IMG/VR virus record: IMGVR_UViG_3300017783_000157
Location: 1-27,679 of that record
Direction: 5' to 3' (one strand)
Source of the DNA: a virus
Length of the DNA stretch: 27,679 nt
The translations under genes were made by a program, and so were the position numbers. Below the pieces are notes generated by a model. That model was not told the DNA's origin, made no database searches, and saw only the letters and a program-made list of their open reading frames with translations. Positions 14,385-20,816 of the stretch are shown here, piece by piece (the first letter of the stretch is position 1; each line of letters opens with the position of its first letter).

Positions 14385-14539
14385 TCACATTAAAAGGTAC
14401 ATACTACACAGTAGACGAGGCTTCTCGCTATCTAAGACAGTCTGACAAAACAACTCGTCGTCAGATATACAAAGGAAAACTTAAAGCCTTGCGAGTAGGC
14501 AATAAATACTTAATAGACAGAAATCAATTTAAAAATTAG
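14381..14539 (+). CDS. Excisionase-family HTH protein (HTH_17/MerR-like)
   Basis: 52 aa: YYTVDEASRYLRQSDKTTRR, QIYKGKLKALRVGNKYLI, DRNQF. This is the winged-helix excisionase pattern (V.EA...L..S..T..R.I..G.L.A.+.G.+Y.I). It may bind the attP region to direct excision, or act as an early regulator. Being early and rightward fits expression on induction. It overlaps the previous gene by ATGA. Confidence 0.75.
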   Translation: MITLKGTYYTVDEASRYLRQSDKTTRRQIYKGKLKALRVGNKYLIDRNQFKN

Positions 14540-14543
14540 AACA

Positions 14544-14714
14544 ATGAAAAAACGAATGAAAATGCTACCAACAGGTGCAATAGTTATTACCAAAGCCAAA
14601 GGAAAGGTGCAAGTGCATCATCCTAGCGACAGCGACTATCCACTACATCTGCTGTACTACAGACAGATGGAACAAATAGAAAAACAACTCGATAAAATAA
14701 GCATTTACGGATGA
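14544..14714 (+). CDS. Small early protein, unknown function
   Basis: 56 aa, with a basic start (MKKRMKMLPTGAIVITKAKG) and a helical end (YYRQMEQIEKQLDKI). It begins 4 nt after the excisionase-like gene and is ATGA-coupled to the next. Downstream ATGs at codons 5 and 7 are possible starts. No recognisable family. Confidence 0.5.
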   Translation: MKKRMKMLPTGAIVITKAKGKVQVHHPSDSDYPLHLLYYRQMEQIEKQLDKISIYG

Positions 14715-14881
14715 GCGCAATACAAGTAAGAATAGACAAGAAGTATTATCTAACTGGAAGAGCTTACTCAACAGTACAGTTTTTCCAAAGCGAAGGGCAT
14801 CTAAACAATTACTTGCGCTTCATGTCAAAAAGCGAAATAGAAACAAAAATAATAGGACATAAAATTTTAAACAATGGATAA
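14711..14881 (+). CDS. Small early protein, unknown function
   Basis: 56 aa (MSAIQVRIDKKYYLTGRAYS ... KSEIETKIIGHKI), coupled by overlap to genes on both sides (14711-14714 and 14874-14881). Mixed alpha/beta composition. The tight packing supports a real gene; no function is evident. Confidence 0.5.
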   Translation: MSAIQVRIDKKYYLTGRAYSTVQFFQSEGHLNNYLRFMSKSEIETKIIGHKILNNG

Positions 14882-15380
14882 GGAAATAGGAAAAGAGTAC
14901 ACATCAGTAGTAGCAAAGGTTACTCCAAACGGAACATACGAAAGTAAGCAAGGACATGGACTGTTCTACAAATTTGAATACGAGATGCAGGATGGAACAG
15001 CTTTAAGCGGTAGCCATAAATCTGCAGATGGTTGTATAAAAGAAGGCGAAGATGCAGCTTATGTTATTAGAGGCAGTAATGATTACGGAGCTTGGGGAAA
15101 GGTATCAAAGCCTTTTGATGGAGATCGTGGCAATGGAACTCCATACACTCCGACCAACAATACTCCTATCGCACCAAACAACAAAGACAAGAGTATCGTA
15201 TGGCAATCACTTGCAAAGGTTTCAAGTGCGCTGCTCTCCAACCAGTCTACAGTAAACCCTGATCACGCTGTAGAGCTGACAGATTTTCTTGTAAGCTATC
15301 ACGACTGGAAAGTAGGAGGAGAAAAAGGCGAAAAGCCTGTATTCAACAAGCCACGTGTGGCAGCAGATATGCCTTTTTAA
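14874..15380 (+). CDS. OB-fold single-stranded DNA-binding-like protein
   Basis: Predicted 168 aa. The N-terminal 75 residues read as a beta-barrel (YTSVVAKVTPNGTYES, LFYKFEYEMQDGTALSGSH). A Pro/Asn/Thr-rich flexible linker (about 83-105) follows, then a helical part and a C-terminus ending DMPF, close to the DDIPF-type tip by which SSB recruits replication proteins. Position at the start of the replication block supports an SSB role. The body does not match canonical SSB closely, so the call is moderate. Confidence 0.55.
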   Translation: MDKEIGKEYTSVVAKVTPNGTYESKQGHGLFYKFEYEMQDGTALSGSHKSADGCIKEGEDAAYVIRGSNDYGAWGKVSKPFDGDRGNGTPYTPTNNTPIAPNNKDKSIVWQSLAKVSSALLSNQSTVNPDHAVELTDFLVSYHDWKVGGEKGEKPVFNKPRVAADMPF

Positions 15381-15382
15381 TC

Positions 15383-15610
15383 ATGAAAATAATAGACAAG
15401 CACATAGTAGACTACTGGCGCAAAGACGTAAACATGCGCCTTGTGATTGAAAAAAGCTGCACAGACATAGAAAACGATATATGCCTTAAAAGGCTCAATG
15501 GCTTAAAATCAATAATTGCTTTCTACAATAAAGCGCACAAAGATTTGATGGCTAAAGAAATGCACGAACACAAAAACCAACAGGAATATGAACACTTTTC
15601 AAACTCTTGA
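15383..15610 (+). CDS. Hypothetical early protein
   Basis: 75 aa, helical and charged: DKHIVDYWRKDVNMRLVIEK, CLKRLNGLKSIIAFYNKAHK, with a His/Gln-rich end. It starts 2 nt after the SSB-like gene and overlaps the DnaA-like gene by 23 nt. No family recognised; replication-linked by position only. Confidence 0.55.
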   Translation: MKIIDKHIVDYWRKDVNMRLVIEKSCTDIENDICLKRLNGLKSIIAFYNKAHKDLMAKEMHEHKNQQEYEHFSNS

Positions 15611-16022
15611 CGACTTTAAAGACCTTATAAACAAGGTATATCTAATTGAAGACTTATGCGCTGCAACAAGAAAACAAAATCATGTTTTTGCCAGACACAC
15701 ATACTGCGGTCTTTTAAAAAATCTCACAAAGCTATCATATGCAAGAATTGGCGAAAGCATAAACAGAGATCACGCAACAATAATGCACTCCTGTAAGGTA
15801 CACCTTCAACTGATGCAAACAGACAAACAATACAGAGAAAGATACCGTTACTGCGAGTACATAATTGTGAGCTTATATGGCTTTAAAATTGAAGACCCTT
15901 GCGATTACATAAGGATGAACATGTATGAGTGTACAAACAAACAGCAGGATCACATAGTCTCTGTGATGAAAGAGTTTTTGTTAGACAACAAAGAACAAAA
16001 AGAAAAGAAAGAACATGTCTAA
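15588..16022 (+). CDS. DnaA domain IV-like DNA-binding protein
   Basis: Predicted 144 aa. Residues 23-72 (CAATRKQNHVFARHTYCGLL, LTKLSYARIGESINRDHATI, MHSCK) match DnaA C-terminal domain IV, including the RDHATIMHSC signature that contacts DnaA boxes. There is no AAA+ ATPase domain; the rest is a helical tail rich in Lys and Glu. It probably binds specific sites, perhaps the repeats in the next gene, to help start phage replication or to compete with host DnaA. It overlaps the replisome organiser start by 8 nt. Confidence 0.75.
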   Translation: MNTFQTLDDFKDLINKVYLIEDLCAATRKQNHVFARHTYCGLLKNLTKLSYARIGESINRDHATIMHSCKVHLQLMQTDKQYRERYRYCEYIIVSLYGFKIEDPCDYIRMNMYECTNKQQDHIVSVMKEFLLDNKEQKEKKEHV

Positions 16023-16734
16023 AGCACCTGCATTTCAATTTTACGCACAAGATTTTCTGACAGGTGTCATGGATTTGACTATGGAGGAAAGAGGCTTATA
16101 TATCACGCTTTTGGCTAGACAATGGGCGGTTTTTAATGAAAAAGGAATACCCAAAAAAAGGCTTGGGTTATTAGTGGGTTATGACTGGGAAAACATGCCT
16201 GAGATGGTCAAAGATAAGTTTACAGATAACGGAGATTACTTCTTTAATAAACGACTGCAAGAAACTTTTTTAAACATGAAGTCTTTTAAAGAGAAGCAAC
16301 GTGTTAATGGACTAAAAGGAGGAAGACCTAAAACCCAAACTAAACCCAAAAGAAACCCAAAGCAAAGCTCTTCATTGAAGATTGAAGATAGAAGTATGAA
16401 GATTGAAGATAGAAAAAAGAAGATTGAAGTTGTATTACCATACGACTCGGAAAATTTTCAAAACGCTTGGCACAACTGGAAAGAGTACAAGAGCATTGAG
16501 TTTGGTTTTAAATACAAGACAGAACAAAGCGAACAAGCTGCTCTTATGAAACTATCAAACGAAACAGACAACGAGCAACACGCCATACTATCCATAAACA
16601 ACTCAATGGCTAATGGATGGAAAGGAATATTTGCACACAAAGAAGATAAAAATGGAAGCAAGACAACTGGTAAGAAAGGAAACCAATACTCTGACAACTT
16701 CATCACAGAAGTTGCTAACGCTCTACAGTCCTAA
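16015..16734 (+). CDS. Replisome organiser/replication initiation protein (DUF1376-like)
   Basis: Predicted 239 aa. Residues 5-95 form a DUF1376-type winged-helix domain (FQFYAQDFLTGVMDLTMEER, GLYITLLARQWAVFNEKG). A KGGRPKTQTKPKRNPKQ basic linker leads into a heptad KIEDRSM-KIEDRKK-KIE, whose DNA holds the phased repeats described separately. The C-terminal part (AWHNWKEYKS, AILSINNSMANGWKGIF) matches the helicase-recruiting region of replisome organisers. As in lambda O, the origin probably lies in this gene. It overlaps the following gene. Confidence 0.75.
   Translation: MSKAPAFQFYAQDFLTGVMDLTMEERGLYITLLARQWAVFNEKGIPKKRLGLLVGYDWENMPEMVKDKFTDNGDYFFNKRLQETFLNMKSFKEKQRVNGLKGGRPKTQTKPKRNPKQSSSLKIEDRSMKIEDRKKKIEVVLPYDSENFQNAWHNWKEYKSIEFGFKYKTEQSEQAALMKLSNETDNEQHAILSINNSMANGWKGIFAHKEDKNGSKTTGKKGNQYSDNFITEVANALQS
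16331..16361 (+). repeat. Iteron set A: three AAACCCAAA repeats at 11-bp period
   Basis: AAACCCAAA starts at 16331, 16342 and 16353, spaced exactly 11 bp, one helical turn. The spacing is not a multiple of three, so the repeats fall in different reading frames and protein repetition does not explain them. Confidence 0.7.
16377..16429 (+). repeat. Iteron set B: GAAGATTGAAGATAGAA repeats at 21-bp period
   Basis: The 17-mer GAAGATTGAAGATAGAA is found at 16377 and 16398, and its first 11 bases again at 16419, each 21 bp (two helical turns) apart. They also encode a repeated heptapeptide, so protein-level selection is an alternative. With set A, 16 bp upstream, they form a likely origin of replication. 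Confidence 0.7.
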
Positions 16735-17173
16735 AAACTGTCTAGCAAAAGGGAATAAAATCAAGCAGGTGTCTGATTGCTTTGAAAGCAAAGCACCTAG
16801 CATCGGGAAAATGCAGCGTTCGCAAGGCAAGTCTTTCACAAACGCCTACATGATGGCTTGGCTCGTTTATCTAAACGAAGTGCTTGGTCTTAACAAACCT
16901 ATGAGCGAAGAGCAGATCAGGCTGTGCGCACAAATGATTTTAGATGACTACTACATGCTTAACGTGGCTGACTTGACCCTAATGTTCAAACGTGTTCTAA
17001 AAGGCGACTACGGGGAGTTCTATGAACGATTGAGTATAGACAAAATACAGAAGATATTCAAAGCATATTTTGAAGAACGATGTGGCGAGGCACAGACCCA
17101 GACACTCCGCACCCATAACGACCTCAAGTCTGATGACACCTTCGCTTTTAGCGACAACCCTAGAAGAAGATAA
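16712..17173 (+). CDS. Replication-module protein, helicase-loader position
   Basis: Predicted 153 aa if TTG 16712 is used. The frame stays open upstream with an ATG at 16613, but that would overlap the previous gene by 122 nt, so the later start is preferred though not proven. A helical protein: FTNAYMMAWLVYLNEVLGLN, MSEEQIRLCAQMILDDYYML, VADLTLMFKRVLKGDYG and IQKIFKAYFEERC. Proteins of this look follow DUF1376 genes in Bacteroidota phages (DUF6633-like) and may help load the host helicase; that role is inferred. Its last codons lie in the 18-bp repeat that bounds the next gene. Confidence 0.6.
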   Translation: MLTLYSPKNCLAKGNKIKQVSDCFESKAPSIGKMQRSQGKSFTNAYMMAWLVYLNEVLGLNKPMSEEQIRLCAQMILDDYYMLNVADLTLMFKRVLKGDYGEFYERLSIDKIQKIFKAYFEERCGEAQTQTLRTHNDLKSDDTFAFSDNPRRR

Positions 17174-17175
17174 AA
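17158..17175 (+). repeat. 18-bp direct repeat, left copy
   Basis: CCCTAGAAGAAGATAAAA is identical to 17586-17603. It contains the stop of the preceding gene and lies before the AT-rich gene 17192-17572. Confidence 0.9.
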
Positions 17176-17191
17176 ACAATGTAAAGTGAAA

Positions 17192-17572
17192 ATGGAAAAG
17201 ACAGATAACTACACACACAACAAAGAAAAACTATCACTGACAACTTTAAAAGTTGAAATCAAAGCTATTAGGGTAGATGACAAGGCAATGACTATAAATT
17301 TATTTAATCAAATTCCCCATCGTGATGTTATAGATTATTGTCCAATTAAAGATTTAATAATATTAGGAGTAGTGAAAAGAATAACACACCAAAAAACTTT
17401 TCACTGGACTTTATTTTCTATCGAAGGTAATTTGTATAAAAGTTTAAGATGTCGAAGATACAGACAATTCTCAACTCTTGAAGAAGAAAGATACATAACA
17501 GAAAAAAAAATTATTACAAGAGAGGAAATAATGACTTTAGATTATGCAAAGCAGATATATATAGCAGTGTAA
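17192..17572 (+). CDS. AT-rich inserted (moron-like) gene, unknown function
   Basis: Predicted 126 aa from ATG 17192; a GTG at 17186 is an alternative. The product is mixed alpha/beta with a basic centre (VVKRITHQKTFHWTLFSIEG, LYKSLRCRRYRQFSTLEEER) and no recognised motif. Hand counting of 240 bases gives about 27% GC, against about 40% or more in flanking genes. It lies between two copies of an 18-bp repeat, and removing one copy plus the gene would put the nuclease gene straight after the loader-position gene. This strongly suggests a recent acquisition. It could act in defence, exclusion or lysogenic fitness, but nothing shows which. Confidence 0.65.
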   Translation: MEKTDNYTHNKEKLSLTTLKVEIKAIRVDDKAMTINLFNQIPHRDVIDYCPIKDLIILGVVKRITHQKTFHWTLFSIEGNLYKSLRCRRYRQFSTLEEERYITEKKIITREEIMTLDYAKQIYIAV

Positions 17573-17585
17573 AAAAGATAACCAG

Positions 17586-17603
17586 CCCTAGAAGAAGATA
17601 AAA
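17586..17603 (+). repeat. 18-bp direct repeat, right copy
   Basis: Exact copy of 17158-17175, ending one base before the GTG start of the nuclease gene. Confidence 0.9.
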
Positions 17604-17954
17604 GTGTATAAAAAGAAATATCAAACACGCAATAAGTATAAAGCTGTTAAGCAGACGTTCAATGGCAGATCATACCACAGCAAAAAGGAGGCAGCCTTCG
17701 CCCAAGAGTTGCACCTACGTAAGCTAGCAGGGGAGATTACTGAAATCATTCCACAGTATCCCCTGCGACTTTACGTCAATGGCAAAAAGATATGCAACTA
17801 CTTCATGGACTTTAAAGTAGTATATCCAGACGAAAGCGTAGAGCTAATTGAGGTCAAAGGTTTTGAAACAGATGTCTGGAGGCTAAAATGGAAACTAACC
17901 GAAGCACTACTTGATGAGCTAGAGCCAAACGCAAAACTTGTACTTGTAAAATGA
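17604..17954 (+). CDS. DUF1064-type PD-(D/E)XK nuclease
   Basis: Predicted 116 aa with a GTG start at 17604, directly after the 18-bp repeat. The nuclease residues are in place: Glu29 in KKEAAFAQEL, Asp69 in YFMDFKVVY, and Glu83-Val-Lys85 in VELIEVKG. The length and layout match DUF1064 phage proteins, presumed endonucleases or Holliday-junction resolvases for recombination or branch removal before packaging. ATGA-coupled to the sigma-like gene. Confidence 0.8.
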   Translation: MYKKKYQTRNKYKAVKQTFNGRSYHSKKEAAFAQELHLRKLAGEITEIIPQYPLRLYVNGKKICNYFMDFKVVYPDESVELIEVKGFETDVWRLKWKLTEALLDELEPNAKLVLVK

Positions 17955-18472
17955 ATATACTCAGCCAACTTAATCGCAACCACAAAAACTTTGTCTTGTA
18001 CGTCAAAAAGAACGCAATGACAACACTACAGAAAAAATACCCTGAAGACGTAGTACAGGAAGCATACTTAAAAGTTGCAACAATACTAGCGCAAGGGCAA
18101 GAGCTGAAGTTTGAAAGCTACTCGTTACTTGAAGGCTACTTTTTTAAAAGCATAAAAAGCATATTAAAAGACGAGTTGAAAAAGAAATCAATCCAAGAGC
18201 TGCCCATCAAACAAGACATTGTTGGAGAAATACCAGAGGAGATAGATGTGGTTGAGTATTCAGAGCTTGTTAAAAAGATTGACGAGGTTGTAGAGACCTT
18301 TTACTGGTATGACAAAAAGATGTTTAATCTATACCGCTATCAAATACCCTCTATTAGAAAGATATCAAGTGAGACAAAAATCAGCAGACCAAGCGTTACT
18401 CAAACAATCGAAAGCTGCAAGATGAAAATACAGAAAAGGCTAGCAACTGAATACTACAAAATAGCAATATGA
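17951..18472 (+). CDS. Sigma-70-like transcription factor
   Basis: Predicted 173 aa. Residues 27-75 (LQKKYPEDVVQEAYLKVATI, FKSIKSILKDELKKK) resemble sigma region 2, where RNA polymerase is bound and the -10 box opened. Residues 133-165 (PSIRKISSETKISRPSVTQT, IESCKMKIQKRL) form a region-4-like helix-turn-helix. The size matches minimal ECF-type sigma factors. It lies at the end of the early operon, just before terminase, the right place for a middle/late transcription switch. Its possible target is the 35-bp element before the tail and head operons. Host anti-sigma interaction is not excluded. Confidence 0.7.
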   Translation: MNILSQLNRNHKNFVLYVKKNAMTTLQKKYPEDVVQEAYLKVATILAQGQELKFESYSLLEGYFFKSIKSILKDELKKKSIQELPIKQDIVGEIPEEIDVVEYSELVKKIDEVVETFYWYDKKMFNLYRYQIPSIRKISSETKISRPSVTQTIESCKMKIQKRLATEYYKIAI

Positions 18473-18846
18473 AACACAAAGGTTTTGGCGATACTGTAGA
18501 CTGGATCACTACTCATACTGGAATAAAAAAGGCTGTCAAATACTTTTTCGGAGAAGATTGCGGCTGTGATGAGCGCAAAAAATGGCTCAACGAAAAGTTC
18601 CCATACTTGCGTGAAGACCTAACAGAAAGCGAATACTTGCTGCTGCATGACTTCTACAAAAGCGACTACAGCTCTATAACAGCCAAACAACAAAACCAAC
18701 TCCTCAAAATATACAACAGGGTATTTGGTAAGCGTAGAGAAATGAGCAGTTGCTCTCCATGCGTTAAAACACTAATTGACGAACTAAAAGAACTATACGA
18801 TGAGTACAGCAAAGTTATTGTGCAAAGTAACAAACGGAAGGCTTGA
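18469..18846 (+). CDS. Conserved phage protein with CGC and CSPC cysteine pairs
   Basis: Predicted 125 aa, coupled by ATGA to the sigma-like gene. It has an N-terminal GFGDTVDWITTHTGIKKAVK, then FFGEDCGCDERKKWLNEKFP with two Cys, a helical middle, and MSSCSPCVKTLIDELK with two more. The four Cys could make a metal site. The DCGCDERK..LN..FPY pattern is common in flavobacterial phages next to sigma-like or terminase genes. No function is established; the pairing with a sigma-like gene hints at a transcription accessory role. Confidence 0.6.
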   Translation: MKHKGFGDTVDWITTHTGIKKAVKYFFGEDCGCDERKKWLNEKFPYLREDLTESEYLLLHDFYKSDYSSITAKQQNQLLKIYNRVFGKRREMSSCSPCVKTLIDELKELYDEYSKVIVQSNKRKA

Positions 18847-19222
18847 GGACAACACAGGCATTGTGAAAGCTCTTAAACAATATGAAGGCAAAGAGATAGT
18901 GATAACAATAAAACAAAAGCAGAAAACACGCAGTAGTTATCAAAACGCTTACTACTGGGCAGTCATTATTCCTATAACCATAAAAGCCATATACAATGAA
19001 TGGGGCGAAACATGGACACCTGAAAAGGCACATGATTTGTTCAAGCTAAAATTTATGCAAGAGTACAGACAGGTTAAATCTAAAATTATAAAAGTTCCCA
19101 AATCAACAACAGAAAACAAAACAACAGAGCAAGAGGTGTTTCACGACAATTGCAGGAACTTCCTAAAAGAGTACTTCAACATTGATGTTCCTCTGCCAAA
19201 TGAAAATATAACAATTGAATAA
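18800..19222 (+). CDS. NinB-like recombination protein
   Basis: Predicted 140 aa, starting inside the previous gene (47-nt overlap). The segment VITIKQKQKTRSSYQNAYYW resembles the RS..QN...W region of NinB/Orf-type recombination mediators, which load or displace SSB during recombination. Remaining sequence: a helical middle (EKAHDLFKLKFMQEYRQVKS) and VFHDNCRNFLKEYFNIDVPL near the end. NinB is suggested by motif and by place beside the nuclease; a search is needed to be sure. Confidence 0.55.
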   Translation: MSTAKLLCKVTNGRLEDNTGIVKALKQYEGKEIVITIKQKQKTRSSYQNAYYWAVIIPITIKAIYNEWGETWTPEKAHDLFKLKFMQEYRQVKSKIIKVPKSTTENKTTEQEVFHDNCRNFLKEYFNIDVPLPNENITIE

Positions 19223-19238
19223 TCAATCTTTTTCAATT

Positions 19239-19538
19239 ATGGATAAAAGAAAATATAACGGAGGTAAAAGAGCAGGTGCAGGAAGAAAGCCAAAAGACCA
19301 AGAGCAGTCATTGATAGAAGCTCTGGACAGAATAATAGATAGTGATAAGGCTATTGAAGTTTTAAAAGAACTAATTAGCGAGGGAGATATAAGAGCCTTG
19401 CAGCTATTCTTAAACTATCGCTATGGCAAACCGAAAGAAAGTGTAGACGTTACACAATTTGTTGAACAACCACTATTTTTAGATGTTCCTGAAGACTACA
19501 GCAGTACAGAAGATACAGAAGCTAAGCAAGAGAATTAG
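19239..19538 (+). CDS. terS: Terminase small subunit
   Basis: 99 aa from ATG 19239; a TTG at 19215 overlaps the previous gene and is less likely. The basic N-terminus NGGKRAGAGRKPKDQEQ is a hallmark of TerS-like and DNA-packaging adaptor proteins. It is followed by a helical HTH-like part (SLIEALDRIIDSDKAIEVLK, ISEGDIRALQLFLNYRYGKP). It would recognise phage DNA and hand it to TerL, whose gene overlaps its 3' end by 56 nt. Confidence 0.75.
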   Translation: MDKRKYNGGKRAGAGRKPKDQEQSLIEALDRIIDSDKAIEVLKELISEGDIRALQLFLNYRYGKPKESVDVTQFVEQPLFLDVPEDYSSTEDTEAKQEN

Positions 19539-20634
19539 GGTTGTACAAGGTGGCACGTCTGCCTCCAAGACCTTTGGCATCATTGCTCTGCTTATTGACC
19601 GATCTATTAAGATACCCAAAACAGAAACATCTGTTGTGGCGGAGAGCATACCGCACCTGCGTAGGGGTGCTGTAAGAGACTTTAAAAAGATACTGCAAAT
19701 GACAGGAAGGTGGCACAGCGAACAGTTTAACAAAACGCTACTTACATACACCTTTGCTAATGGCTCAACAATAGAGTTCTTTTCAGCAGACAGCGATGCA
19801 AAGCTGCGAGGTGCAAGAAGGCATGTGTGCTACATTAACGAGTGCAACAACATAAGCCACGAGGCATACTTTCAACTTGCTGTTAGAACATCAAAACACA
19901 TATACCTTGACTTTAATCCCTCAGCCGAGTTTTGGGCGCATACAGAACTAAAAGACGACCCTGATGCAGAATGGTTAATACTAACCTACAAAGACAATCA
20001 GGCAGCACCTAAAGCAGCAGTCAAAGAAATACTAAAAGCAAAACAAAAGGCAGACAAGGGAAACAACTTTTGGCAGAACTGGTATCGTGTCTACGGTCTT
20101 GGTCTTGTAGGTACTTTGCAAGGTGCGGTGTTTACCAACTGGAAAGAAGGCAAGTTCAAAGAAGTATCAAAACCTGTGTATGGTCAAGATTTTGGAATGA
20201 ATGATCCGACTACCCTTATAAAAACCAGTATCGACAAAGACAAGAAGCTAATATATCTGCAAGAGTGTTTCTACAAGAAAGGACTGACCACAAGCCAGAT
20301 AGCAACCCTTAACCAAAAGCACGCAGGCAATGATTTGATTGTAGCAGATAGTGCAGAGCCTCGCCTTATCCAAGAGCTGTCGCAGTATTGCAACATAGTA
20401 CCAACAATCAAAGGACAGGGTAGCATAACCTTTGGCATCAGTCTTTTGCAGGACTACGAGCTTATTGTAGACCCTGACAGCGAAGAACTAATTAAAGAGC
20501 TAAAGAATTACGTTTGGCTAGAGAAACGCTCACAAACGCCATGTGATGCTTTTAACGATTTGCTCGATGCCTTGCGCTACAGCGTATCCTACCAACTTGC
20601 CAATCCACACAGAGGGGAATACTTTGTTTATTAA
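19483..20634 (+). CDS. terL: Terminase large subunit
   Basis: Predicted 383 aa, short for a TerL but with all parts. ATPase: Walker A GGTSASKT (23-30), Walker B ending in Glu120 (VCYINE), motif III YLDFNPS (141-147). Nuclease: Asp236 (GQDFGMNDP), Asp289 (IVADSAEP) and Asp362 (DLLDALRYS), the RNase H-like acidic triad. It powers DNA packaging and cuts concatemers. It overlaps TerS by 56 nt, and the first intergenic gap after the early operon follows it. Confidence 0.9.
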   Translation: MFLKTTAVQKIQKLSKRIRVVQGGTSASKTFGIIALLIDRSIKIPKTETSVVAESIPHLRRGAVRDFKKILQMTGRWHSEQFNKTLLTYTFANGSTIEFFSADSDAKLRGARRHVCYINECNNISHEAYFQLAVRTSKHIYLDFNPSAEFWAHTELKDDPDAEWLILTYKDNQAAPKAAVKEILKAKQKADKGNNFWQNWYRVYGLGLVGTLQGAVFTNWKEGKFKEVSKPVYGQDFGMNDPTTLIKTSIDKDKKLIYLQECFYKKGLTTSQIATLNQKHAGNDLIVADSAEPRLIQELSQYCNIVPTIKGQGSITFGISLLQDYELIVDPDSEELIKELKNYVWLEKRSQTPCDAFNDLLDALRYSVSYQLANPHRGEYFVY

Positions 20635-20658
20635 CAGGTTAGAATAAACTATTTTATA

Positions 20659-20689
20659 TTGGATTAGACTTATAAATTAAGTAACTTTG
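20659..20689 (+). promoter_or_regulatory. Bacteroidota-type promoter downstream of terL
   Basis: TTG at 20659-20661 and TAACTTTG at 20682-20689, separated by 20 nt, give a good match to the -33/-7 consensus. Transcription would start near 20696 but meets a terminator at 20732-20760, so it may make a short RNA. Confidence 0.55.
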
Positions 20690-20694
20690 AAACT

Positions 20695-20760
20695 TGCGAC
20701 AGAATCAGTTTTTTACTGGTTTTAGAAAAAGAAACCCTGAGTATATCTTGGGGTTTTTTT
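20695..20760 (+). ncRNA. Candidate small RNA with two hairpins
   Basis: A predicted transcript of about 65 nt lies between the promoter at 20659 and the terminator. First hairpin ATCAGT (20704-20709) with ACTGGT (20715-20720), loop of 5 T. Second hairpin is the terminator. There is no start codon with a reasonable frame in it. It could equally be an untranslated leader with an attenuator for the tail operon. Confidence 0.4.
20732..20760 (+). terminator. Intrinsic terminator between terL and the tail operon
   Basis: AAACCC (20732-20737) pairs with GGGTTT (20751-20756), followed by more T residues (20757-20760). It should close the early/terminase transcript. Confidence 0.7.
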
Positions 20761-20781
20761 ATGCCCTATATCAAAGAGGGG

Positions 20782-20816
20782 TTTACCACTTCCGTTTTTT
20801 GTCGTTTATAGTAGTA
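20782..20816 (+). promoter_or_regulatory. 35-bp conserved upstream element, copy 2
   Basis: Identical to 1840-1874 except for the three bases after TTTACCACTT (CCG here, TGC there). Its last base is the A of the tail chaperone ATG. A -10-like TATAGT (20807-20812) so close to the start would give a leaderless mRNA. Confidence 0.6.

Noticed and set aside
15052-15255. 67-codon frame in the SSB-like gene
   Set aside because: Fully inside a better-supported gene and without any recognisable pattern.
16613-16711. Upstream start for the loader-position gene
   Set aside because: It would overlap the replisome organiser by 122 nt, and the extra residues are unconserved-looking; TTG 16712 preferred, though not proven.
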